Notes: generated by a model not told the origin, from the letters alone. DNA of 64,000 nt from Bradyrhizobium viridifuturi (GCF_001238275.1 NZ_LGTB01000003.1:1-64000); one strand, 5' to 3'; numbered from the stretch's first letter, positions 35,101 to 43,812 are shown. A program made the numbers and translations.

Positions 35101-36320
35101 TCACTCCGCCGCCTTGGTGACGATCCGGACCTCCGACGTCAGCGTTTTGTGCACCGGACATTTGTCGGCGATCTCCATCAGCCGCTTGCGCTGATCGGCA
35201 TCCAGATTGCCCTCGATCCTGATGACACGGTCGATCTGGTCGAGCATGCCCTCGCGCGTCTCGCACTCCTCGCAATCCTTGGCATAGATCTTGTTGTGCT
35301 GGAGCGTCACGGTGATGCGATCGACCGGCAGCGACTTCCGGTCGGCATACATCCGCATCGTCATCGAGGTGCAGGCGCCTAGCCCGGTGAGCAGGAAATC
35401 GTACGGCCCGGGGCCGCTGTCATCGCCGCCGACGCGACCGGTTCGTCGGCGATCAACCGGTGCGGACCGGTGGTGACGATCTGCTGGAACTTGCCGTTGC
35501 GGGTCTCCTGCACCACGACGTTGCGCGGCGCGCTGCCGGTGTCGGCCGCGGGCTGTTCCACGAGATCGACGTAGCGCTCGGCCCAGGCCCCGATCACGTC
35601 GGCGACATAGGCGGCATCCTGCTTGCCGCTCAGGAGGTGATCTGCGCCCGCAAGCGAGACGAAGCTCTTGGGGTGCTTGGCCGCGATGAAGATGTTGGTG
35701 GCGTTGTCGATGCCGACGGTGTCGTCGGTCGGCGAATGCATGACCAGCAGCGCCTTGTGCAGCGTCTTGACCTGCGCCATCAAATTCTGCTCGGCGACAT
35801 CGTCGAGGAATTCGCGCTTGATGCGGAATGGGCGGCCGGCGAGCGACACTTCGCCTTCGCCCTTCGCGCGGATGTCCTCGATCCCATCCTTGAACAGATG
35901 CGTGACATGGATCGGATCGGACGGCGCCGCGATCGTGGCGACCGCTTTCGCCTCGGGGATCTGGCCGGCTGCCGCAAGGATCGCGGCGCCGCCGAGGCTG
36001 TGGCCGATCAGGATCGCGGGCGCCTTGCGCGTCTCGCGCAGATGGTCGGCGGCGCGGACCAGGTCGGCGACGTTCGACGAGAAGGTCGAGTTGGCGAAGT
36101 CGCCCTCGCTGGAGCCGAGGCCGGTGAAGTCGAAGCGCAGCGTGGCGATGCCCTTGGCCGCAAGAGCGACCGCGATGCGTTTGGCCGCCAGCACATCCTT
36201 GCCGCAGGTGAAGCAGTGCGCGAACAGCGCGTAGGCCTTGATCGGGCCATCAGGCGTATCGAGTGCAGCGGCCAGCTGATGGCCGCCCACACCGGTGAAT
36301 TGAAAGCGTTCATGCGGCAC
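35101..36320 (-). pseudogene. Bifunctional alpha/beta hydrolase-OsmC protein with one frameshift
   Basis: 36320 to about 35430 encodes an alpha/beta hydrolase (FAHCFTCGKDVLAAKRIAVAL, LIGHSLGGAAILAAAG as nucleophile elbow, LLVMHSPTDDTVGIDNA, GADHLLSG), then a linker and the start of an OsmC domain (VVVQETRNGKFQQIVTTGPHRLIADEPVA). The OsmC domain continues in another frame from about 35425 to 35101: GDDSGPGPYDFLLTGLGACTSMTMRMYADRK, CEECETREGMLDQIDRVI, EIADKCPVHKTL. The OsmC thiols are Cys in GLGACTS and DKCPVHK. One missing base at about 35428 joins the halves (VAVGGDD). Hydrolase-OsmC fusions are a known family, probably acting in organic peroxide or thiol-ester stress. Confidence 0.85.
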
Positions 36321-36347
36321 GGCCAGGCTCCATCATTATGGTGGTTG

Positions 36348-37025
36348 TCAGTCGCCAGAATAGCGCTGTTCGGCCCAGGGATCACCGCGATTGTGATAGC
36401 CGCGCACCTCCCAGAAGCCCGGCGCATCTTCGGTCAGAAATTCGATGCGCTGCAGCCATTTGGCGCTCTTCCAGAAATAGAGGTGCGGCACCACCAGCCG
36501 CACCGGGCCGCCATGCTCCTGCTCCAGCGGCTTGCCCGACCAGCTATGCGCCAGCAGCGCGTCCTCGGCGGCGAAATCCTCGATCGGCAGGTTCGTCGCA
36601 TAGCCGTCATACGAATGCAGCACGACGAACCGCGCATCCTCGCGCGGCTGGCACGCCGCGAGCAGGTCGCGGGTCGCGAGCCCCTCCCACTGGTTGTCGT
36701 AGCGCGACCAGGTGGTGACGCAGTGAATATCGGAGACGAACTGTGTCTGCGGCTGCGCCGTGAATTGCGGCCAGTCCCAGTAGAGCGTCTGCTCGACCGC
36801 GCCGTAGACGTCGAGCCGCCAGCGCTCCCGCGTGATGTTCGGCAGCATCCCGAGATCGAGCACCGGCCAGTCCTTGGTCAGATGCTGGCCCGGCGGCAGG
36901 CGCTGCTCCTCCGGCCGGGTGATCCTGCCGGTGAGGAACTTGCCTTCGCGCGCCCAGCGCTGCTTGCTGCGGGTCAGCTTGCTTTCAGGCGGTTCGTTAT
37001 CGTCGGTCATGGCGTCGGTCGTCAC
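36348..37025 (-). CDS. Sulfite-oxidase-like molybdopterin oxidoreductase
   Basis: A 225-residue soluble member of the sulfite oxidase superfamily. The molybdenum-coordinating Cys102 lies in VSDIHCVTTWSRYDNQWEG, and other fold markers are WRLDVYGAVEQTL, PVRLVVPHLYFWKSAKWLQRIEF and GFWEVRGYHNRGDPW. There is no signal peptide or haem domain, and the protein is shorter than YedY. The GTG start at 37025 overlaps the upstream MFS gene's end; ATG 37010 is an alternative. Substrate unknown. Confidence 0.88.
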   Translation of the reverse strand: MTTDAMTDDNEPPESKLTRSKQRWAREGKFLTGRITRPEEQRLPPGQHLTKDWPVLDLGMLPNITRERWRLDVYGAVEQTLYWDWPQFTAQPQTQFVSDIHCVTTWSRYDNQWEGLATRDLLAACQPREDARFVVLHSYDGYATNLPIEDFAAEDALLAHSWSGKPLEQEHGGPVRLVVPHLYFWKSAKWLQRIEFLTEDAPGFWEVRGYHNRGDPWAEQRYSGD

Positions 37026-38344
37026 TCGTGGCGATGCATCGCGGAGTCGTGCTTGGTGTCGCGCATGGTCGAGTAGATCAGCAGCGACAGGAAGATCATG
37101 CCGCTGAGGTAATAGTAGAACCAGTCCTCATGCCCGATGCTCTTGAAATAGAGCGCGACCGCGGGCGCGGTGCCGCCGAAGATCGACACCGTGATGGCGT
37201 AGGGCAGGCCGACGCCGAGTGCCCGGACGTTGGTCGGAAACAGCTCGGCCTTCACGATCGCATTGATCGAGGTGTAGCCGGCGACGAAGATCCACGCGCC
37301 GCAGATCAGCAGGAAGGCGATGAAGGGCGACTTGGTCTCCTTCAGCATGGTCAGGATCGGGATCGTGGCAATGGTGCCGACGACGCCGAAGAAGATCAAG
37401 AGCGGCTTGCGGCCGATGCGGTCGGACAGCGCGCCATAGATCGGTTGCAGGAAGGTCGCGAAGATCAGCGAGCCGAAGATCACGAAGGTGGTCTGATCCT
37501 CGGTGAGGCCGACCGACAGCTTCACGAAGGTCTGCATGTAGGTGGTGAAGGTGTAGAACGCCGCAGTGCCGCCCGCGGTGAGGCCGACCACCAACAGCAA
37601 TTCGCGCGGGTAGTTCAAGAGGCCGACGATCGAGCCGGTCGGCTTGGAGACCTTCTTGGCTTCCTCGAACGCCTCGGTCTCGTGCAGGCCGCGCCGCATC
37701 ACCGCGGCGAAGATCGCGAGCAGGGCGCCGATCACGAACGGAATCCGCCAGCCCCAGGCTTTCAGCTCGTCGGGCGTCAGGAACACCTTCTGCAGCAGCA
37801 AGAGCACGATGATCGCGGTGAGCTGGCCGCCGATCAGCGTGACGTACTGGAAGCTGGAATAGAAGCCGCGGTGCTTGGGGTCGGCGACCTCGCTGAGATA
37901 GGTGGCGCTGGCGCCGTATTCGCCGCCGAGGCTCAACCCCTCGATAACGCGGGCGAGCGCCAGGATCGCCGGGGCCGCAAAGCCGATCGTGGCATAGGTC
38001 GGCGTCACCGCGATGATCAGCGAGCCGAAGCACATGCAGACCACCGATAGCGTCAACGACAGCCGCCGGCCATAGCGGTCGGCGATGAAGCCGAACAGCC
38101 AGCCGCCGAGCGGGCGCATCAGGAACGTCGCAGCAAACAGCACGGCGGCGTTGAGCTGCTGTACCACCGGATCGCTGTGTGGGAAGAACGCCGGCGCGAA
38201 ATACAGCGCGAACGCGGTGTAGGCGTAGAAATCGTACCATTCGACGAGATTGCCAACCGAGCCGATGAAGATCGCCTTCACCCGCCGCTCGACGTCATGG
38301 ATGTCGAGGTGATCGCTCGCGGGTTGAGCGGTTTGTTCGGACAT
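37022..38344 (-). CDS. MFS transporter, metabolite:H+ symporter (MHS) family
   Basis: A 440-residue twelve-helix transporter of the MHS group (ProP, ShiA, KgtP relatives). The N-terminus IFIGSVGNLVEWYDFYAYTAFALYFAPAFFP (cited by its ends) and the loop RPLGGWLFGFIADRYGRRLSLTLSV are typical, as is LSLGGEYGASATYLSEVADPKHRGFYSS. MHS proteins import organic acids or zwitterions with protons. It is 4 bp coupled to the molybdopterin oxidoreductase gene downstream. The P450/ferredoxin pair upstream is on the same strand with an 84-bp gap, so the three may share a transcript. Confidence 0.92.
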   Translation of the reverse strand: MSEQTAQPASDHLDIHDVERRVKAIFIGSVGNLVEWYDFYAYTAFALYFAPAFFPHSDPVVQQLNAAVLFAATFLMRPLGGWLFGFIADRYGRRLSLTLSVVCMCFGSLIIAVTPTYATIGFAAPAILALARVIEGLSLGGEYGASATYLSEVADPKHRGFYSSFQYVTLIGGQLTAIIVLLLLQKVFLTPDELKAWGWRIPFVIGALLAIFAAVMRRGLHETEAFEEAKKVSKPTGSIVGLLNYPRELLLVVGLTAGGTAAFYTFTTYMQTFVKLSVGLTEDQTTFVIFGSLIFATFLQPIYGALSDRIGRKPLLIFFGVVGTIATIPILTMLKETKSPFIAFLLICGAWIFVAGYTSINAIVKAELFPTNVRALGVGLPYAITVSIFGGTAPAVALYFKSIGHEDWFYYYLSGMIFLSLLIYSTMRDTKHDSAMHRHE

Positions 38345-38428
38345 TGGCAGGCCTCCCCGGATTCTCTGGCACGATTCCGGGGCAACCTAACTCATTTGCG
38401 TGGTGCGATGTAACTGCTGTCCTGTTCT

Positions 38429-39655
38429 TCAGGCGTTCTTGCCGAACAGGACCGGCAGTTGACGCGGGCCGCGCACCGTGCCTTCGGACCATGTCACCTT
38501 GCCGGCCGGGTCGAGGCGGAAGTCCGGGATCCGCTTCAGCCATTCCTCGATCGCCACCTGCATCTCCATCCGCGCCAGATTGGAACCGACGCAGCGGTGA
38601 ATGCCGAGGCCGAAGGCGGCGTGGCGGTTCTCCTTGCGGTCGATCACCACCTTGTCCGCATCCGGGAACATGGCGGGGTCGCGGTTGGCCGCCGGGAAGG
38701 ACAACAGCACCATATTGCCGGCCTTGACCGGGCAGCCGGAGATCGTGGTCTCCTTCATCACCTCGCGCGCCATCGTGACCGGCGAATAGGCGCGCAGGAA
38801 TTCCTCGATCGCGGTCGGGATCAGCGCCGGCTCCGCAATCAGGCGTTCGCGATCGGCCGGTGTCCTGGCGAGGTGCCAGAGCGAGGAGCCGATCGCGCTC
38901 CAGGTGGTGTCGATGCCGGCGATCAGCAGCAGCCGCAGCGAGCCGAGCACGTGCTCGTCGGTAAGCGGCTGGCCGCCGGGGCCCTTGGATCGCAGCAGCT
39001 CCGAGATCAGATCTTCGCCCGGCGCGAGCTTGCGTTGCTCGAGATGGGCCTTGAAGTAGCCGGTCATCTCGCGCACGCCGTTCATCATCTCCTCTTCGCT
39101 CTTGATGCCGAGCTCGAGGATCTGGTGGATCCATTTGATGAAGAGGTCGCCGTCCTTCTCGGGGATTCCCAGCATGTGAGCGATGGCGCGCACCGGGATG
39201 TGCTTGGTGTAGCGCGCGGCGGCGTCGCAATGGCCGTCGGCGATGAACTCGTCGATCAGCTCGTTGCAGATCGCGCGTACCCGCGGCTCCAGCCGCTTCA
39301 TTGCATCCGGCGTGAACGGCGGCAGCAGCACCTGCTTGGCGGGCTTGTGCTCCGGCGGATCGGAGGTGATCGGCGGCGCGCGGGCGGAGATCTCGGGGCG
39401 GACGTCGCGCACGATGACGCGGCGCGAGGAGAAATGCTCGGTGTCGTAGGCGATCTCCTTCACCGCCTGATAGGTGGTCGGCATGTAGCAGCCGAGGAAG
39501 CGCTCGGTGTGCACGACCGGCGAGGCCGCGCGCAGCGTCTCCCAGATCGGGAACGGGTCGTCGGTCCAGACCGGATCGGTATGGTCGAAATCATGGACCC
39601 AATCGGTCACCGGGGGATGCTCGGGCAGATAGCTTGCGGACGGGGAATCGGACAT
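38429..39655 (-). CDS. Cytochrome P450
   Basis: A 408-residue soluble bacterial P450. The I-helix oxygen-binding segment is LLLIAGIDTTWSAIGSSLWHL, the K-helix ExxR is EEFLRAYSPVTMAR, and the haem loop is FGLGIHRCVGSNLARME with Cys355 as thiolate ligand. The ribosome binding site GAAGGAAA precedes ATG 39655, which decides against a longer in-frame reading. A ferredoxin gene lies 73 bp upstream on the same strand and is its likely electron donor; no ferredoxin reductase is adjacent. Substrate unknown; the nearby MHS transporter could bring it in. Confidence 0.94.
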   Translation of the reverse strand: MSDSPSASYLPEHPPVTDWVHDFDHTDPVWTDDPFPIWETLRAASPVVHTERFLGCYMPTTYQAVKEIAYDTEHFSSRRVIVRDVRPEISARAPPITSDPPEHKPAKQVLLPPFTPDAMKRLEPRVRAICNELIDEFIADGHCDAAARYTKHIPVRAIAHMLGIPEKDGDLFIKWIHQILELGIKSEEEMMNGVREMTGYFKAHLEQRKLAPGEDLISELLRSKGPGGQPLTDEHVLGSLRLLLIAGIDTTWSAIGSSLWHLARTPADRERLIAEPALIPTAIEEFLRAYSPVTMAREVMKETTISGCPVKAGNMVLLSFPAANRDPAMFPDADKVVIDRKENRHAAFGLGIHRCVGSNLARMEMQVAIEEWLKRIPDFRLDPAGKVTWSEGTVRGPRQLPVLFGKNA

Positions 39656-39728
39656 CGGCTCGTTTCCTTCTCGTTCGATCAGACGCGGGTCGGCGCAACG
39701 GGAGGCGCGCGGCCGTCCCTGCCGGCTG

Positions 39729-39935
39729 CTATTCCTCGGTGACTTCGATCGCGATTTCCGGGCAGTTGGACTGCGCGAGCCAGGCCTTGTCCTCGAGCCC
39801 GGCCGGGACGGTCCCGTCGCCGACCTCATGGGCGTTGCCGTACTCGTCGAGCTCGAACAGTTCGGGGGCGAGCGATTTGCAGCGGGCGTGACCCTGGCAT
39901 TTGTCCTGGTCGACGCGAATCTTGAGCTTGGACAT
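39729..39935 (-). CDS. Single-cluster ferredoxin, P450 partner
   Basis: A 68-residue ferredoxin. The ligand pattern is Cys13-x2-His16-x2-Cys19 with Cys58 in SNCPEIAIEV. A His in place of the second Cys is typical of the small 3Fe-4S (or His-ligated 4Fe-4S) ferredoxins that sit next to bacterial P450s. KIRVDQDKCQGHARCKSLAPELFELDEYG, cited by its ends, is family-typical. GGGAGAGC precedes the start. It should pass electrons to the adjacent P450. Confidence 0.92.
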   Translation of the reverse strand: MSKLKIRVDQDKCQGHARCKSLAPELFELDEYGNAHEVGDGTVPAGLEDKAWLAQSNCPEIAIEVTEE

Positions 39936-40000
39936 GCAAGCGCTCTCCCTCGGTTCTGGCGCGCTGCGGAGCGCGCCGGGTTCCTCGTTTTTCATATTAT

Positions 40001-40016
40001 GCAAGTTCTAGCTTGC
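40001..40016. promoter_or_regulatory. Inverted repeat upstream of the ferredoxin-P450 genes
   Basis: GCAAG (40001-40005) and CTTGC (40012-40016) flank the centre TTCTAG, 66 bp before the ferredoxin start, in an unusually AT-rich stretch (39992-40075) that also contains TATACTATATTA. A promoter with an operator is plausible but not precisely placed. Confidence 0.35.
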
Positions 40017-40168
40017 TTGGGCGGCCGGTCTGAATACTGGCTCACTAAGTTATACTATATTACATTATCGTCCCGCTTTGCCGTCAAGCGAAAACTCGGG
40101 GTAGGCCACGGGGATCCGGCGACGGCCACGCGACAGGATGGCCGATGCCCCGCGAAGCGGCAGTTCCC

Positions 40169-40801
40169 CTAATGCGCCGTAGGCGTTGGCGCTGTGAGCG
40201 GGGCCCAGGCGGCGAGGGCGGCGGCGGCGATCTGCTCAAGCTGCTTCCTTGTGGCGCCGTCACGCGCCTGGATCGACATGCCCTGCTGCACCGTGATGTA
40301 GTACTTGGCGATCGCGTCGAGATCGGCCGTGGGCGAGATCTCGCCGCGCGCAACGCCCTGGCGCAGCCGTTCGCGCAGCTCCGCCACCGCCTGCGCGCGC
40401 CGCTGCACGAGTTCGCGCCGCACGGTCTCGGAATGTTCGTTCGGATGCAGCGCCGACAATACCACGAGGCAGCCCGGCGGGCGTGAGCGGCGGGTAAAGA
40501 CGCGCGCGGTCTGCATGAGGAAGGTTTCGACGGCCTGGTAGGCGGTGTGCGTCTCGGTCACGGCACCCCAGATCAAGCCACCTTCGCTCGCCACGTAATA
40601 ATCGAGCGCCTTGCGGAACAGGTCCTCCTTGCTGCCGAAGGCGGCGTACAGGCTGGGCGACGCAATCCCCATTGCCGAGGTGAGGTCGGCCATCGAGGCG
40701 CCCTCGTAACCCTTCAGCCAGAACAGCTCCATCGCGCGCGCCAGCGCGGCGTCCTTGTCGAAATTCCGGGGGCGGCCACGCCCAGCCATCGGTTCGTCCA
40801 T
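40169..40801 (-). CDS. TetR-family transcriptional regulator
   Basis: A 210-residue TetR protein. The DNA-binding domain is RNFDKDAALARAMELFWLKGYEGASMADLTSAMGIASPSLYAAFGSKEDLF (cited by its ends), and the C-terminal domain resembles the group that often controls a divergent short-chain dehydrogenase. ATG 40801 or 40789 may be the start. It is divergent from an SDR gene; a 12-bp direct repeat in the shared gap is the likely operator. Confidence 0.9.
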   Translation of the reverse strand: MDEPMAGRGRPRNFDKDAALARAMELFWLKGYEGASMADLTSAMGIASPSLYAAFGSKEDLFRKALDYYVASEGGLIWGAVTETHTAYQAVETFLMQTARVFTRRSRPPGCLVVLSALHPNEHSETVRRELVQRRAQAVAELRERLRQGVARGEISPTADLDAIAKYYITVQQGMSIQARDGATRKQLEQIAAAALAAWAPLTAPTPTAH

Positions 40802-40802
40802 T

Positions 40803-40867
40803 TCTGTGTCGATCACTAAATAATTGACTTGACGCGTCGGCGCAAGCTTCCTAATTCTGTGTCGATC
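40803..40867. promoter_or_regulatory. Direct repeat operators and SDR promoter
   Basis: TCTGTGTCGATC occurs at 40803-40814 and again at 40856-40867, followed in both cases by a similar AT-rich end (RYTAMATA). Between them lies TTGACG (40829-40834)-N17-TAATTC (40852-40857), a plausible promoter for the SDR gene. One copy sits at each of the two divergent starts, fitting repression of both genes by the TetR protein. Confidence 0.6.
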
Positions 40868-40892
40868 GTTACATATATGAGATGAGCTGAAC

Positions 40893-41639
40893 ATGACCCA
40901 ATCCCTGCAAGGAAAACGCGCCCTCGTCACCGGCGGCAGCCGCGGCATCGGTGCCGCCATCGCCAGGCGTCTTGCCGCCGAAGGCGCCGACGTCGCCATC
41001 ACCTATGAACGTTCGGCCGACCGCGCCGAAGCCGTCGGAGCGGAGATCAGGAAACAGGGCCGCCGCGCGCTGGCGCTGCGGGCGGATAGCGCGGACGCGA
41101 GTGCCGTGCGCGGCGCGGTGAACGCGGCCGCCAGGGAATTCGGCGGTCTGGACATCCTCGTCAACAATGCCGGCATCTTCCGTGGCGGCGGTCCGATCGA
41201 CGCCGTCACGCTGGAGGATATCGACGCCACGCTGGCCGTAAACGTCCGGGCGGTGGTGGTCGCATCGCAGGCCGCGGTCACGCATATGGGCGAGGGCGGG
41301 CGCATCATCAATATCGGCAGCAACCTTGCCAGCCGGGTGCCCGATGCCGGCATGAGCCTCTACTCAATGAGCAAGTCGGCGTTGATTGCCTGGACTCAGG
41401 GTCTCGCCCGTGACCTCGGCGGCCGCGGCATCACGGTCAATATCGTCCATCCCGGCTCCACCAATACCGACATGAACCCGGCTGATGGCGAGCAGGCCGA
41501 GGCGCAACGCGCGCGCATGGCCATCAAGCGCTACGGCAAGGCCGATGACGTCGCTGCCCTGGTCGCGTTTGTTGCCGGTCCCGAAGCGGGCTCGATCAAT
41601 GGTGCCGGTCTCACCGTCGACGGCGGCGCCAACGCCTGA
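40893..41639 (+). CDS. Short-chain dehydrogenase/reductase
   Basis: A 248-residue classical SDR. The cofactor motif is TGGSRGIGAAIARRLA (about residues 14-29), followed by NNAGIF, the active site YSMSKSALIAWTQGLARDLGG (Tyr and Lys of YxxxK) and the C-terminal INGAGLTVDGGANA. It resembles FabG-like 3-oxoacyl reductases and broad-range ketone reductases. It is probably repressed by the divergent TetR protein and induced by its substrate or a related compound. Confidence 0.92.
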   Translation: MTQSLQGKRALVTGGSRGIGAAIARRLAAEGADVAITYERSADRAEAVGAEIRKQGRRALALRADSADASAVRGAVNAAAREFGGLDILVNNAGIFRGGGPIDAVTLEDIDATLAVNVRAVVVASQAAVTHMGEGGRIINIGSNLASRVPDAGMSLYSMSKSALIAWTQGLARDLGGRGITVNIVHPGSTNTDMNPADGEQAEAQRARMAIKRYGKADDVAALVAFVAGPEAGSINGAGLTVDGGANA

Positions 41640-41748
41640 CGACGTTGCCCGCCACGGCGACGCGTGCACTCGTTGCGGCGGCGTTACGCACCTGGATGCC
41701 AAGGTGTCGGCTGGCTGCTTACGCCGCAAGGCGCGCACGCCGGGTCCG

Positions 41749-41762
41749 TTGATCTGCGTCAA
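41749..41762. promoter_or_regulatory. FixK/FNR box upstream of the cytochrome c gene
   Basis: TTGATCTGCGTCAA matches the FixK/FNR consensus TTGAT-N4-RTCAA at every fixed position and ends 55 bp before the cytochrome c start. In rhizobia such sites are bound by FixK2 under low oxygen. Confidence 0.75.
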
Positions 41763-41817
41763 GCTGGAGGAAACCCAACACAGCTAGACAGAGTCATCCG
41801 AAGCCGGGGGGCGCGAT

Positions 41818-42267
41818 ATGATGACCCGTTGCCTTAAGTCGCTGATGATTGCCGGCCTGACCGCTGCTTTCGCTGCGCCCGTTCACGCCGAAGGCGCCGA
41901 TGTCGGAAAGGCGGAATTTCGGGCGTCGTGCGCAACCTGCCATGGTATGGATGGAAAGGGTAAGGGACCGGTCAGTGAACTGCTGAAGGTGCCGCCGTCC
42001 GATCTGACGGCCTTGGCCAAGAACAACAACGGCGTCTTTCCGACGAGTGCCGTCTATCAAATCATCGATGGGCGCAACAAAGTTCCCGCTCACGGCACGC
42101 ATGAAATGCCAATTTGGGGGGAACGATTCAACCCCATCATGAATGTGCCTCACACTGTTGATCCGGCTTACGATGCGCTCGATCCGTCGCGGGAATTGCG
42201 GGAGGTCGTTGTGCGAACGCGGATCCTCGCCGTGATCGACTATCTGAACGGCATCCAGCAGAAGTAG
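41818..42267 (+). CDS. Periplasmic class I cytochrome c
   Basis: A 149-residue mono-haem cytochrome c. A Sec signal peptide (cleavage near AAPVHA-EG, residue 24) precedes the haem site CATCH (Cys38, Cys41, His42); the distal ligand is probably Met97 in THEMPIWG. The sequence SCATCHGMDGKGKGPV fits small periplasmic electron carriers. A FixK/FNR-type box lies 55 bp upstream, so expression probably rises at low oxygen. The downstream unknown gene has its own box. Its electron partner is unknown. Confidence 0.9.
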   Translation: MMTRCLKSLMIAGLTAAFAAPVHAEGADVGKAEFRASCATCHGMDGKGKGPVSELLKVPPSDLTALAKNNNGVFPTSAVYQIIDGRNKVPAHGTHEMPIWGERFNPIMNVPHTVDPAYDALDPSRELREVVVRTRILAVIDYLNGIQQK

Positions 42268-42362
42268 CGGCCAAGGGCGACTTGGATGACCGTCTCGCCG
42301 CGCTCGCCCGTGGCAGCCGATCGCTCGCGGTCGCATACGCATCAAGGCGGACGCGTCCCTGA

Positions 42363-42376
42363 TTGATTCTCATCAA
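42363..42376. promoter_or_regulatory. FixK/FNR box upstream of the unrecognised protein gene
   Basis: TTGATTCTCATCAA is a perfect match to TTGAT-N4-ATCAA, ending 52 bp before ATG 42429. Confidence 0.78.
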
Positions 42377-42428
42377 GGCCGTCGCAAGCAATGGCGCTAG
42401 TGGTCTTGCGGAAAGCGGAGGATCGACG

Positions 42429-42932
42429 ATGACTGGCATAGTGCTTGATGCCCAGCAAATTCAGAACGCCCCGGCGCCCGTTCGTCTCTGGCTTGAGCAG
42501 CAGATATCGGCGCTTCTCGCTGCAAGCTCGGTAACCGGAGCGCCGTTGCCGCGGCTGGTTGCCTGCACAGAAGCCCAGGCTGCGAACCTTCTCAATCGAA
42601 TTAGACAGGTGCCATCCGCTGTCGAGGTGCTCTTCGGGCTTGCCCATCCCGAGATCTCCTACGGCGACCCGCCAGTCGTGACGTTTCGCCTGCTTGATCT
42701 TCAGCGTCGTGCCGGTCTCGAAAACATCACCCGACTGCTGGAATGTCTCGACCTCATCAATCAGGCGTTTGCGGAGATATGTGAGGATCCGGCGGCGAGG
42801 TTCTGCGATTTTGACGCCGCGGGGCATTGCTCGGTTCTGCCAACCACCCAGGGCAGTATTGCTGCATTATGGAAGGCAATCATCGCGGCGGAGCGGCGGT
42901 CTGGCGCGCTGCCGATCGCCGCAGCCGAATAG
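42429..42932 (+). CDS. Unrecognised cytoplasmic protein under a FixK/FNR box
   Basis: A 167-residue protein I do not recognise. It has no signal peptide or membrane segment. The visible character is an N-terminal helix (QNAPAPVRLWLEQQISALLAAS), a central SAVEVLFGLAHPEISYGDPPVVTFRLLDLQRR, and a helical C-terminal half with two Cys (EICEDPAARFCDFDAAGHC has three). A Cys-x6-Cys-x6-Cys spacing there could bind metal or form disulphides, but this is speculation. GGAGG precedes ATG 42429. The protease gene begins 16 bp after its stop, so the two are probably one operon switched by low oxygen. Confidence 0.8.
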   Translation: MTGIVLDAQQIQNAPAPVRLWLEQQISALLAASSVTGAPLPRLVACTEAQAANLLNRIRQVPSAVEVLFGLAHPEISYGDPPVVTFRLLDLQRRAGLENITRLLECLDLINQAFAEICEDPAARFCDFDAAGHCSVLPTTQGSIAALWKAIIAAERRSGALPIAAAE

Positions 42933-42948
42933 TGCGGGCGAGTGCGAG

Positions 42949-43677
42949 ATGATCCCGCAAAGGGCCTGCCGCGCGTTGGCGAGGCCCTGGGCTGATCTGT
43001 TGTCATCATTGATCGTCGTTGTGACGTCGGGTCTCCTGCTGCTCTGGGCCGGACAGGTGCAAGCGGGAGAAATCCGGGACGTGCAGACGCTTGCGCCTCT
43101 GGTTGGGAAGATCATCCGAACTGTCGTCAGCATAAGGGTCGGTACCGGAATGGCGGCAGCCTCCGGGTCGGTGAACACTGGTCTTCCCATGACGAAGGAG
43201 GTGTCTGGTGCGGGCGTCATCATCAAGTCGGAGTCCGGATCGATCGTGACGAGCAATCATCTGATCGACGGCGCCAAGTCACTCTCGGTCGAATTGTCGG
43301 ACGGACGCCGGTTTGAGGCGAAGTTCGTGGTGGCCGACGAGCGCCATGACCTGGCCATGCTGAGGGTTTCGGCCTCCGGACTCACCGCAGCCACCGTCGG
43401 TCGATCGATCGATGCCGAACCGGGCGATTTCGTGCTTGCAGTCGGGGGGACGGCGGGACTCGCTCAAGGCGTCAGTTTCGGCATTGTCAGCGCTCTGCAT
43501 CGTTCGCGCGCCGGCATTCCCTGCCAGGATCTCATCCAGACCGACGCCTTGCTTGATCGTGGCAGCTCGGGCGGACCGCTGTTCAATCTGCGGGGCGAGG
43601 TGATCGGCATTGTTGTCGCCACCACCGGCGAGACCGAGCGGGGCTTTTGGCCTGGCAATCCCTTCGGATGCGATTGA
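42949..43677 (+). CDS. Trypsin-like (S1C) serine protease, C-terminus frameshifted
   Basis: As it stands, 242 residues. A signal or anchor segment (LLSSLIVVVTSGLLLLWAGQVQA) precedes a DegP/HtrA-like protease core with the triad His104 (SNHLIDGA), Asp134 (ERHDLAMLRV) and Ser207 (DRGSSGGPLF). There is no PDZ domain. The last residues after IVVATTGETERGF are unnatural; dropping one T from the run at 43647-43650 restores GLAIPSDAIDRLFVRLN and a stop at 43700-43702, the usual protease-domain end. So a one-base insertion in a homopolymer is likely. It follows the unrecognised gene by 16 bp and probably acts in the periplasm. Confidence 0.85.
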   Translation: MIPQRACRALARPWADLLSSLIVVVTSGLLLLWAGQVQAGEIRDVQTLAPLVGKIIRTVVSIRVGTGMAAASGSVNTGLPMTKEVSGAGVIIKSESGSIVTSNHLIDGAKSLSVELSDGRRFEAKFVVADERHDLAMLRVSASGLTAATVGRSIDAEPGDFVLAVGGTAGLAQGVSFGIVSALHRSRAGIPCQDLIQTDALLDRGSSGGPLFNLRGEVIGIVVATTGETERGFWPGNPFGCD

Positions 43678-43812
43678 TCGCCTCTTCGTCAGATTGAACT
43701 AGGCCCCAGCATGATCGCGGGTCGATCTTGAGGTGTTCGGTCAAGCTGTTGGCGGGCGACGAGGGCGAAGCATATTGCGTCTCGTGACGTGGCAGAGGGT
43801 CGCACGCCGGAT

